Made by a program: the position numbers and the translations under genes. This document shows, piece by piece, positions 5,836 through 12,785 of a stretch of 24,909 nucleotides of DNA. The number at the start of each line of letters is the position of its first letter. Position 1 is the stretch's first letter. The stretch spans positions 1-24,909 of the forward strand of contig JAGVAB010000078.1 in NCBI GenBank assembly GCA_020060485.1, in the 5' to 3' direction. This DNA comes from Anaerolineales bacterium. GTDB lineage: Bacteria > Chloroflexota > Anaerolineae > Anaerolineales > Anaerolineaceae. Below the pieces are notes generated by a model. It ran no database searches, was not told where the DNA came from, and saw nothing but the letters and a program-made list of their open reading frames with translations.

Positions 5836-6234
5836 TTACTTCAACACCGGCCGGAACTTATACCCGTAAATCAAAATCCCGCTGTCGTCGCCGTCCGATC
5901 TCAATCGCCTGGTGACCATCTCAACCGGCATGCCAATCTCGACCGGTTCGTCACCCAGGTCGGTCAGTTGGGCGGTCAGTACGGGGCCTTCTTCCAGCTT
6001 GATCAGGGCCACGGTGTAGGGTTCGTATTCTTCAAACCCGGCCGGGGCGCTGTACAGGTTGGTGAAGGAATACACCTCACCCCGCCCGCTGAAGGTGAAT
6101 TCTTCTTTGGCTTCGCCGCCGCAGTTGGGGCACACATCGCGCGGCGGGAAGAGCTTCTCGTGGCAGTGCGGGCATTCTTCACCCACCAGCCCGTAGCGCT
6201 GTTTCTTCAGCCGCCAGTGTCGCGGATTTTCCAT
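5836..6234 (-). CDS. DUF35 zinc-ribbon/OB-fold protein
   Basis: The 132-aa product is the usual size for the family. An N-terminal helix MENPRHWRLKKQRY precedes a rubredoxin-like zinc ribbon (Cys21, Cys24, Cys35, Cys38). An OB-fold follows (GRGEVYSFTNLYSAP onward), and the protein ends YGYKFRPVLK. In archaea such DUF35 proteins bind between acetoacetyl-CoA thiolase and HMG-CoA synthase and form a shared CoA channel. Its place after both genes in one transcription unit argues for that role here. It starts 12 bp after the truncated zinc-ribbon paralogue, with an AGGAAAG ribosome site. Its 3' end is the apparent source, or a relative, of the three orphan tails at 2229, 3006 and 4178. Confidence 0.92.
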   Translation of the reverse strand: MENPRHWRLKKQRYGLVGEECPHCHEKLFPPRDVCPNCGGEAKEEFTFSGRGEVYSFTNLYSAPAGFEEYEPYTVALIKLEEGPVLTAQLTDLGDEPVEIGMPVEMVTRRLRSDGDDSGILIYGYKFRPVLK

Positions 6235-6246
6235 AACAGTTCTTTC

Positions 6247-6447
6247 CTAGTCGGCTGCAGCGGCATGCTGCGAAAGCGGCATGCTGACCAGAGAGACCTG
6301 CTGCACAGCTTCCTGGGCATAAGCGCCGTTGCCGCACATCGGGCAGACCTCACGCGGGGGGAAGAGTTTGGCACTGCAATGCGGGCATACGCTGCCCACC
6401 AGAGAGTAACGTTGTTTCTTTAATCGCCAATGACGAGGGTTTTCCAT
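6247..6447 (-). CDS. Stand-alone DUF35 zinc ribbon (truncated paralogue)
   Basis: This 66-aa protein repeats the N-terminus of the next gene almost residue for residue (MENPRHWRLKKQRY, then the ribbon with Cys21, Cys24, Cys35, Cys38). It lacks the OB-fold and ends in an unrelated Gln/Ser/Ala-rich tail after residue 40. A ribosome site (AAAGGAAG) precedes the ATG and all ligand cysteines are kept, which suggests it is still expressed. It arose by tandem duplication of DUF35 followed by loss of the OB domain, or is a specialised partial copy. It could compete with, or replace, the ribbon of the full protein in the thiolase/synthase complex; that is inference. Confidence 0.8.
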   Translation of the reverse strand: MENPRHWRLKKQRYSLVGSVCPHCSAKLFPPREVCPMCGNGAYAQEAVQQVSLVSMPLSQHAAAAD

Positions 6448-6720
6448 GATTTCTTCCTTTCTTAAACCATTTCAAATAGTGCTGGTTTTGAGTTTAAGAG
6501 ATTGCGACTCTCAAAGACTCTCAATTTGTGGGTTTTGGCTCTCAAAATGTCTCAGAGGGCCTGTTTTTACGCTGTATTTACGCGGTCTGTTCTTCTTATC
6601 CGCTCCCCTCGACAGGCTCGGGGAATAACGACGCACAGGCTGGACTTTGTCGAGGCTGGGGCAGATCCGAATTGTTCTTCTCATTTGTTCCCCTCGACAG
6701 GCTCGGGGAACAACGACGCG
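6448..6720. repeat. Intergenic gap with tandem palindromic repeats
   Basis: Two copies of a roughly 47-bp block (about 6588-6634 and 6673-6719, spacing 85 bp) each contain the palindrome CCCCTCGACAGGCTCGGGG (6605-6623 and 6690-6708). A degenerate third fragment lies near 6646-6660. The palindrome is a relative of the CACTGAGCTTGTCGAAGTG motif elsewhere in the window. The left side holds the upstream region of the zinc-ribbon gene, including a 20-bp motif shared with the HMG-CoA reductase gene (6490-6509). No gene is seen here. Confidence 0.6.
6490..6509 (-). promoter_or_regulatory. Shared upstream motif, zinc-ribbon gene copy
   Basis: GAGTTTAAGAGATTGCGACT on the + strand matches 18 of 20 bases with 10460-10479, just upstream of HMG-CoA reductase. 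On the minus strand it gives CAATC-CTTAAACTC, with TAAACT as a possible -10. It may be a common promoter or regulator site of the mevalonate genes. Confidence 0.4.
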
Positions 6721-7875
6721 CTACACACTCAGCACGTGGGTCACAGCAGTGGAGGCCGCTCCGCCCAGGGCCTGCACCAGTGCCCGCTTTACACCGGGGA
6801 TTTGGTTTGCACCGGCCTGGCCGCGTAGCTGCTGCACCGCTTCCACGATCTGGTAGATGCCAGTCGCCCCGACCGGATGGCCGCGCCCTTTCAGGCCGCC
6901 CATCACCGAGATGGGCAGTTCGCCGCCCAACGCCAGCTTGCCTTCCCTGCCCAGTTTCCAGCCCTCGCCATGCCGGGCAAAACCGGCTGCTTCCAGCGAG
7001 AGCAGGGCATAGATGGTGAAGGCGTCGAACAGTTCGAAGAAATCCACATCGCCGGGCAGGATGCCCGCCTGGCGGCAGGCGCCTTCCACCGAAAGCTCGG
7101 CGGCGCGGAAGGCCAGCAGATCGTGACGGTCATGCAGGGCCAGTGAGTCGGTGATCAGGCTGGAGCCCACCACTCGCACCGGCCGTTGGGGTGCACCCTT
7201 CGTCAGCACATCCGGACGGGTGAGGATGACGGCTGCTGCACCGTCGGCATAGGGCGCCACATCGAAAATATTCAGGGGTGTGCTGACCATGCCGCCCTTG
7301 TGATAGACATCAGGTGTAATGGCCCGCCGGTAGATGGCGTTGGGGTTATTGACCGCGTTGGCATGCGCCAGCAGCGAGAACTCCGCCAGGCCGTCCGGCG
7401 GGAGGTTGTATTCATGCATATAACGCCGGGTCAGCAAAGCCGCCTGGGCAGTCAGGGTCAGGCCGCTGGAGACTTCATAGTCGTATTCCACCGACTGCAT
7501 CATGGCTGATTCCAGCTCTTCATTTCGTACGTCAGTGCATTTCTCGGCGCCCACCGCGATGGCTACATCCACGAAACCGGAGGATACCGCCAGATAGGCC
7601 ATACGGAAAGCCGCTGCGCCCGAGGCTCCGGCGGCTTCCACGGTGATGCCTTCAATGCCTTCCAGCCCGCTGTTGCTGGTGAAAAGCGCCCCCAGATTCG
7701 ACTGGCGCGAAATCACCGTCGCCAGGAAATTGCCGATATACATGGCTTGCGGCCGCAGACCGCCGGCGTCCCGTATGGCAGCCTGAATGGCGCGCGCTGC
7801 CAGGGTGCGCAGCGAAAGGTCCATGTGTTCGCCGACCGGCGTCTGGCCGATGCCAGCAATCACCACATCTGTCAT
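6721..7875 (-). CDS. Thiolase-family protein of the mevalonate cluster, nucleophilic Cys replaced
   Basis: 384 aa, similar in length to archaeal/SCP2-type thiolases. Family features: MTDVVIAGIGQTPVGEH at the start, GHPVGATG with His at about 333, and ELFDAFTIYALLSLEAAGF, which corresponds to the HD(A/C)F loop with the His replaced by Phe. Acetoacetyl-CoA thiolase condenses two acetyl-CoA for the mevalonate pathway. The expected EACASG nucleophile motif reads VEAAGASG, so residue 83 is Gly (codon GGA), and the C-terminal LGGAAS also lacks a Cys. The frame is intact, so this is not a frameshift. The ATG at 7875 follows GGGGGT and lies 10 bp after the HMG-CoA synthase stop, implying coupling. 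It may use another base, act on an already acylated partner, or be mainly structural. Confidence 0.88.
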   Translation of the reverse strand: MTDVVIAGIGQTPVGEHMDLSLRTLAARAIQAAIRDAGGLRPQAMYIGNFLATVISRQSNLGALFTSNSGLEGIEGITVEAAGASGAAAFRMAYLAVSSGFVDVAIAVGAEKCTDVRNEELESAMMQSVEYDYEVSSGLTLTAQAALLTRRYMHEYNLPPDGLAEFSLLAHANAVNNPNAIYRRAITPDVYHKGGMVSTPLNIFDVAPYADGAAAVILTRPDVLTKGAPQRPVRVVGSSLITDSLALHDRHDLLAFRAAELSVEGACRQAGILPGDVDFFELFDAFTIYALLSLEAAGFARHGEGWKLGREGKLALGGELPISVMGGLKGRGHPVGATGIYQIVEAVQQLRGQAGANQIPGVKRALVQALGGAASTAVTHVLSV

Positions 7876-7885
7876 TGCAACCCCC

Positions 7886-8968
7886 TCACTCGGCCAGCTT
7901 GCGGCGCAAGCGTACATACATACCGTAGTCGATCTCCGTACGGCGGCGGATGTAATCCTGGGTGAAGGGCGCCTTGCCGCGCCGCTCCAGGATGGCATCC
8001 GTTACCCGGATGGCAAAGGCATCCGATCCTGCTCCTGAACCAAAGGAAGTGACCAGGATCCTGTTGCCCGGCTCGGCCACATCCAGCACGGCCGCAAGCC
8101 CGATCAGGGCCGCCCCGGCATAGGTGTTGCCGATCATGGGCGAGAGCAGACCGGTTTCAATCTGTTCCTTGCTGAAGCCCAGCATTTTGGCCACATTCTG
8201 CGGAAACTTGGCGTTGGGCTGGTGAAAGACGGCAAAGCGGTAATCAGAAGGCTGACTGTGGGTGCCTTCCAGCAGGGTGGATGCCGCCGAAGTGATGTGC
8301 TTGAAATAGGCCGGGGTGCCGGTGAAACGTTGTCCGTGGGAGGGGTATTTTTGTCCCTCTCGCCGCCAGAAATCCGGTGTATCAGTGACATAAGAGTAAG
8401 CGGCTTCGATCACGGCCAGGGACTCTTCGGCCGGACCGATGATAAAAGCTGCCCCGCCAGCCGCCGCGGTGTATTCGAGGGCGTCCCCCGGGCGTCCCTG
8501 GGCGGTGTCCATGCCGATCGCCAGGGCGTAGTTCGCCATGTGCGAACCGACCAGGCCCATGGCGGCCACCATGGCTTCGCTGCCGGCCTTGCAGGCAAAT
8601 TCCCAATCGCCAGCCGAAATGCTGGGTACCGCCCCGATCGCCTCGGCTACCAGCGTGCCGCTGGGCTTGACCGCATACGGGTGCGATTCGGAGCCGACCC
8701 ACACCGCACGCAGTGCCTGTGGACTGATCTGCGCCCGGGCCAGGGCATTGCGCGCCGCCTCGATCGACATGGTCACCACATCTTCATCCAGACCGGGCAC
8801 AGCTTTTTCCTTGACCGGCGTGCCACCCTCATCCGCTTTCCAGATGCGGGTGATCTCGGCTGCTGGCAGACGGTAGCGCGGCACATAGGCGCCATATCCC
8901 ACAATGCCTACCTTGCGCTCCGGTTTCAACAACAATGCTTCACTCTCGTTGTGTGTGGTTTCTTCCAT
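7886..8968 (-). CDS. Hydroxymethylglutaryl-CoA synthase (archaeal type)
   Basis: 360 aa. The enzyme adds acetyl-CoA to acetoacetyl-CoA to give HMG-CoA. The catalytic set is present: Glu62 in [10 protein letters not shown], Cys126 in [10 protein letters not shown], His249 in [11 protein letters not shown]. These contexts match archaeal synthases rather than eukaryotic or Firmicutes ones. The ATG at 8968 is chosen because GCGAGGAG lies just upstream and homology begins at [12 protein letters not shown]; the frame is open to 9037. It is the first gene of a tight unit with thiolase, zinc ribbon and DUF35. A TATAAT at 9036-9041 (minus) could provide its own promoter, separate from the reductase gene. 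Confidence 0.93.
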   Translation of the reverse strand: MEETTHNESEALLLKPERKVGIVGYGAYVPRYRLPAAEITRIWKADEGGTPVKEKAVPGLDEDVVTMSIEAARNALARAQISPQALRAVWVGSESHPYAVKPSGTLVAEAIGAVPSISAGDWEFACKAGSEAMVAAMGLVGSHMANYALAIGMDTAQGRPGDALEYTAAAGGAAFIIGPAEESLAVIEAAYSYVTDTPDFWRREGQKYPSHGQRFTGTPAYFKHITSAASTLLEGTHSQPSDYRFAVFHQPNAKFPQNVAKMLGFSKEQIETGLLSPMIGNTYAGAALIGLAAVLDVAEPGNRILVTSFGSGAGSDAFAIRVTDAILERRGKAPFTQDYIRRRTEIDYGMYVRLRRKLAE

Positions 8969-9187
8969 AATTACTCCTCGCTCATCTACTGAGTGTAAAT
9001 CGTCTATGGTTTTGTAATTGCGTACCCCTTCGGGCATTATAAAGGAGGCTTTTGGCCGACGACACTCCCTGGCACCAGCACCCAGGGCGGGTGAGCGATC
9101 TCAATCGCCAGCAAGGAGCTTGCTTCGTCCTTCGTCTTCACAATGACATTGATAATTTTTTAGTGCTCCAATCCTTTGCAGGTAACG
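8969..9187. other. Gap between HMG-CoA synthase and reductase genes
   Basis: Contains a minus-strand TATAAT (9036-9041), suitable as -10 of the synthase gene. It also holds a degenerate copy (about 9106-9152, CAGCAAGGAGCTTGCTTCG...CACAATGAC) of the dispersed repeat found at 12575 and 20685. Confidence 0.5.
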
Positions 9188-10453
9188 CTATCCGCGCCAG
9201 GAACGCAGAATTTCCTCGGCCCGGTCGATGCGCACGGTCTTTTCTGCCACCAATTGTGCCGCAAGACGTTCAATCTGGTCGTCTTGCGCCCCGGCGGCAA
9301 CCGCCACCTGGCGGGCGTGCAGGCTCATGTGGCCGCGTTGAATGCCCTCGGTTGCCAGCGCCCGCAGGGCGGCCAGATTTTGGGCCAGGCCGACTGCGCC
9401 AATGATCTCGGCCAGCTCGACTGCTGTTTTCACGCCCATCAGTCTCAGGGCGGCTTGCGCCCCCGGGTGTACCCGCGTTGCCCCGCCGACAATGCCCACG
9501 GCCATCGGCATTTCCAGCAGCCCGGTCAGGTTGCTGTGTTCATCCTTGCTCCAGGTGGTCAGGCTGGTGTAGCGCCCGCTGCGGGCGGCATAGGCATGCG
9601 CCCCGGCTTCCACTGCCCGCCAGTCGTTGCCTGTTGCCAGCACCACCGCGTCCACGCCGTTCATGATGCCTTTGTTATGGGTGGCGGCACGGTAGGGGTC
9701 GGCGGCGGCAAAGGCCCACGCATCCAGAATGCCATCCCGCACGGTTTCGGGGGCAAAGTCATTGAAGGCCAGGGCTTGCAGGGGCACGGTGCAGCGCACG
9801 CGCACCAGACGGCGGTCGGCCAGGTTGCTCAGGATGCGCAGCAGCACCCGTCCGCCGGTGAGTTCTTCCACACGCGGCGCCAGTCGCTCCACAGCGGTGT
9901 TGACCGCGTTGGCGCCCATGGCATCGCGCACATCGTACACCAGGTGTACCACCAGCAGCGGGCCGTTAGGCGCATCCGGCAGCAGGCGCACCTGCAAGTC
10001 GCGCGGCCCGCCGCCCAGGCGCAGCAGCACCGGGTCGATCTGCGCGGCTTCGGCCAGCAGTTCTTCACGGGCAGCCAGCAAGCGCTCACGGGCAGTTTCC
10101 AGGTCTGGTACGTCCAGCACCTGCATCTGGCCGATCATTTCTGGCGGGTCGGCCTTGGCAGTGAAACCACCGCCAGCCGCAGCCAGTTTCGCCATGAATG
10201 AAGCTGCTGCCACCACCGAGGGTTCTTCGATCACCATTGGCACCAGCACCGCCCGTCCGTTGACCACGAAATTACGGGCAATGCCGAGCGGCAGGGCGTA
10301 TGTGCCGACCACGTTCTCGATCATGTGGTCGGCTTGCTCTGCCGTCAGTCCGCTTTCTCCGCTCAATGCAGACAGATCGTCTGCTGTCAGCCCGGTTTCA
10401 CCGAGCTGCTGCAAACGCTCAGCCAGCGAAAGTTCATAGAATTTTGAGGTCAT
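9188..10453 (-). CDS. Hydroxymethylglutaryl-CoA reductase, class II
   Basis: 421 aa, matching class II (Pseudomonas mevalonii-like) reductases and lacking the membrane anchor. The enzyme converts HMG-CoA and reduced nicotinamide to mevalonate. Key motifs: ENVVGTYALPLG with Glu46, DVRDAMGANAVN (about 174-185), THNKGIMNG with Lys261, GGATRVHPGAQ, and GHMSLHAR near 374-381 with the catalytic His region. The ATG at 10453 begins MTSKFYELSLAERL, where homology starts. No ribosome-binding sequence precedes it; instead a TAAACT -10-like box lies 7 bp before the ATG, so the message may be leaderless. Located upstream of, and parallel to, the synthase-thiolase-DUF35 genes, 220 bp away. Confidence 0.94.
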   Translation of the reverse strand: MTSKFYELSLAERLQQLGETGLTADDLSALSGESGLTAEQADHMIENVVGTYALPLGIARNFVVNGRAVLVPMVIEEPSVVAAASFMAKLAAAGGGFTAKADPPEMIGQMQVLDVPDLETARERLLAAREELLAEAAQIDPVLLRLGGGPRDLQVRLLPDAPNGPLLVVHLVYDVRDAMGANAVNTAVERLAPRVEELTGGRVLLRILSNLADRRLVRVRCTVPLQALAFNDFAPETVRDGILDAWAFAAADPYRAATHNKGIMNGVDAVVLATGNDWRAVEAGAHAYAARSGRYTSLTTWSKDEHSNLTGLLEMPMAVGIVGGATRVHPGAQAALRLMGVKTAVELAEIIGAVGLAQNLAALRALATEGIQRGHMSLHARQVAVAAGAQDDQIERLAAQLVAEKTVRIDRAEEILRSWRG

Positions 10454-10459
10454 GCAAAT

Positions 10460-10479
10460 GAGTTTAAGGGATTGGGACT
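10460..10479 (-). promoter_or_regulatory. Shared upstream motif and possible promoter of HMG-CoA reductase
   Basis: GAGTTTAAGGGATTGGGACT matches 18 of 20 bases with 6490-6509 before the zinc-ribbon gene. TAAACT (minus) ends 7 bp before the reductase ATG, the distance expected for a leaderless start. No clear -35. Confidence 0.4.
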
Positions 10480-10663
10480 TGCAAAAGCTATCAGATAGGG
10501 GGAGGAGGGACAAAAAGCGGAGGCTGAGCTGGTTGACATCATACCCGAATGGGTAAGCCAAAGCGACCGATTTCAATTTGTCTTGGCAATCCCCTGGCAA
10601 GCGAGTGTGGCTTGTCAGGGGATTGCCGCTCTCGTTTCACTCGTTCACAATGCCAGCCCAGCC

Positions 10664-11350
10664 TTACTCCAGTTCCCAGGCTTCGCCGGGCCGGAGGATA
10701 TGCGTATAGATTTTTGTGTCTGCTGCCACCCGCCTTGCCCAGGCCTGCACATCCTGGGCGATCAAGTCCCAGGTGTTGTAATGCATGGGAATGACGTGTT
10801 TGGGCGTGAGCAGCTTCACCGCCCGCAGGGCGTCATCCGGCCCCATGGTGTAATTGTCGCCAATCGGCAGGATGGCCACATCCACACCCTCCTCACCAAT
10901 CAGGCGCATGTCGCCGAAAAGGCCGGTGTCACCGGCGAAGTAGAATTTCTTGCCACCCAGGGTGGTCAACAGGTAGCCGGCCGGGTTGCCGCCATAGCTG
11001 CCGTCTGGCAGGCTGGAGGAATGCAAAGCCAGGGTCATTTTCAGGTAACCAAATGGATGGTGGAAGCCGCCGCCCAACTGCTGGGCATGGGTTTTAACTC
11101 CCTGCTTTTGCAGCCAGCGGGCAACCTCGGGCACCGCGATGACCAGCGCCGCGCAGCGTTTGGCGATCTGCACCGTGTCGCCGATATGATCGCCATGCCC
11201 ATGAGTCACCAGAATGAAATCAGCGCTCACATCTTCCGGTTTCACTGTCGCCGCCGGATTTCCGGAAAAATACGGGTCAACCAGCAAGCGGAAACCACCG
11301 GTCTCCAGCCCCCAGGCTGCATGTCCGTAATAGGTCAACATATCGTTCAT
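10664..11350 (-). CDS. UPF0173 metal-dependent hydrolase (metallo-beta-lactamase fold)
   Basis: 228 aa, the family's normal size. It opens with LTYYGHAAWGLETGGFRLLVDPYFSGNP, typical of UPF0173 (YtkL-like), and carries the metal motif THGHGDH (His50, His52, Asp54, His55). The later ligands are in YFAGDTGLFGDM and IPMHYNTWD. The true substrate of the family is not settled. AGGAGGTGACAG before the ATG fixes the start. Monocistronic; the gap to the divergent DegV gene holds both promoters. Confidence 0.93.
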   Translation of the reverse strand: MNDMLTYYGHAAWGLETGGFRLLVDPYFSGNPAATVKPEDVSADFILVTHGHGDHIGDTVQIAKRCAALVIAVPEVARWLQKQGVKTHAQQLGGGFHHPFGYLKMTLALHSSSLPDGSYGGNPAGYLLTTLGGKKFYFAGDTGLFGDMRLIGEEGVDVAILPIGDNYTMGPDDALRAVKLLTPKHVIPMHYNTWDLIAQDVQAWARRVAADTKIYTHILRPGEAWELE

Positions 11351-11641
11351 CTGTCACCTCCTGTTGCCTTTATCTTACGCAAGACTTGCCTGCGGCGCAA
11401 GAGATTGATGGTCTCTTTCGTGTCAGGGCCTGATGTCAGTTCATCCGCACGATTTTGGGGAACGGTTTTGGTAACCGTCCGCTCTTTTCATAAGGTATAA
11501 TTTTTCTATCAGGCTCACCCCATCGTTGTGGACCATCGCTTGCCTGCGCCAGCGAGCAGCCTGATCACTCCGGTCGTCCAGGAACAACGTCCCGGCGGCT
11601 GTCAAGCCTTTATCTATTATTCGAATAACGGAGAGTAAAAA
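11351..11641. promoter_or_regulatory. Divergent promoter region of the hydrolase and DegV genes
   Basis: A rightward TATAAT at 11496-11501 probably drives degV with a long leader of about 130 nt. An inverted repeat ACGGTT-TTGGT-AACCGT (11462-11478) lies where the -35 would be and could be an operator. No good -35 hexamer is visible. Nothing else is recognised. Confidence 0.4.
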
Positions 11642-12499
11642 ATGAATACGAAAATTTCCATTGTTACCGACAGCAGCGCCTACCTGCCGCCAGAACTGGT
11701 GGAACAATACGATCTGCATGTGCTGCCCCTGTCCTTGTTGTGGGGCGAGCAGGTCTACCGCGACGGGGTGGACATTCAGGCCGAGGAATTTTACACCAAA
11801 CTGGCTGTGGCAGAGACCCTGCCCACCACCAGCCAGGTAACAGTGCATGAATTCCAGTCCCTGTTTGAAAAATTGCTGGCCGAAGGCCGCGAGATCATTG
11901 TGCTGCCCATTTCCAGCGGCCTGTCAGCCACCCATGCCTCGGCAGTGCAGGCCATCAAGAATCTGAATACCGACAAGATCGCCCTGCTCGACACCAAGCT
12001 GGTTTCGATGGCGCTGGGTTTTCAGGTGTTGACCGTGGCGCGGGCGATTGAGGCCGGAGCCAGTCTGGCCGAATGCCGGGAGCTGGCGGAAAAAGTCTAT
12101 GATCTGATTGGGGTGTATTTTACAGTGGACACCCTCGAATTCCTGCACCGCGGCGGACGCATCAACACCGCCAAACGGCTGATGGGAACCGCCCTGAACC
12201 TCAAACCGCTTTTGGAGATCCGCGAGGGCAAGATCGAAGCTGTGGGCAGTGTCATTTCACAACGCAAGGCCCTGGAACGGATGCAGCAACTGGTGGAGAA
12301 AAGAATTGACGGGCGCACACCGGTGCGTATTGCCGTTTTCCATGCCGGCGTTCCCGAACTTGCCGAGGAATACAAAGCCCGGCTGGAGAAGGCCTTCCAA
12401 CCGGTGGAAAGCATTCTGACCCATGTCAGCCCGGTGGTGGGCAGCCATGTCGGCCCGGGCACGATCAGCGTGGCCTTCATGGCAGGCGAAGTCGCCTGA
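11642..12499 (+). CDS. DegV-family fatty-acid-binding protein
   Basis: 285 aa, the normal DegV length. Family hallmarks: IVTDSSAYLP at the N-terminus, TTSQVTVHEF, LPISSGLSATHASA (the Ser/Thr-rich loop that binds the carboxyl head), and TVDTLEFLHRGGRI. DegV (FakB-like) proteins hold a fatty acid and can present it to a fatty-acid kinase. No fakA-like kinase lies nearby, although a DhaL-like protein is encoded at 17774. ACGGAGAG precedes the ATG by 7 nt. Confidence 0.93.
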   Translation: MNTKISIVTDSSAYLPPELVEQYDLHVLPLSLLWGEQVYRDGVDIQAEEFYTKLAVAETLPTTSQVTVHEFQSLFEKLLAEGREIIVLPISSGLSATHASAVQAIKNLNTDKIALLDTKLVSMALGFQVLTVARAIEAGASLAECRELAEKVYDLIGVYFTVDTLEFLHRGGRINTAKRLMGTALNLKPLLEIREGKIEAVGSVISQRKALERMQQLVEKRIDGRTPVRIAVFHAGVPELAEEYKARLEKAFQPVESILTHVSPVVGSHVGPGTISVAFMAGEVA

Positions 12500-12574
12500 A
12501 CCGTGAATTTTTTCTTCCAAAAATTACCCCTGCTGAATCATCGCCTTCATTAGCAGGCGGCCTGCAGTCAATAA

Positions 12575-12686
12575 CGTGAATTTGGGATCATTGAAATTAA
12601 CAAAGGAATGACGCTGCAAGCAAAGGAGATTGCTTCGACCCCTTTAGGGGTCTCGCAACGACAATACGTCAAAGTGTTATCGCTAA
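12575..12686. repeat. 112-bp dispersed repeat, copy A
   Basis: Aligns without gaps to 20685-20796, with about 8 mismatches in 112 positions. It contains the hairpin GACCCC-TTTA-GGGGTC and the phrase GCAAAGGAGATTGCTTCG...CTCGCAACGACAA. Related phrases (GGAGATTGCTTCG...CTCGCAATGAC) are widespread dispersed repeats in bacterial genomes, as I recall. It lies in a convergent gap. Confidence 0.75.
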
Positions 12687-12705
12687 ACCTAACTCACATT
12701 AAATA

Positions 12706-12765
12706 ATCAAACCGGTCACTGAGCTTGTATCATCCCCGTATGGGGGTCGAAGTGACCGGTTTGAT
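12706..12765. terminator. Bidirectional hairpin between degV and the M20 peptidase gene
   Basis: A 15-bp perfect stem (arms 12706-12720 and 12751-12765) carries the GAGCTTGT...TCGA motif in its loop. That motif is split by an inserted 18-nt stretch which itself forms a CCCC-GTAT-GGGG stem. It sits between two convergent genes and can terminate both, though T runs are short. Confidence 0.6.
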
Positions 12766-12785
12766 CAATTAAAGAGGCAGGACTC

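Noticed and set aside
7540..7680. Frameshift as the cause of the missing Cys in the thiolase
   Set aside because: The reading frame is continuous and family-like on both sides (GITVEAAG-ASGAAAFRMAY); only the single residue differs.
9176..10201. Long rightward open frame opposite HMG-CoA reductase
   Set aside because: It is antisense to a gene with clear catalytic motifs; its product is His/Gln/Gly-rich and resembles no family, as expected from high-GC third-position bias.
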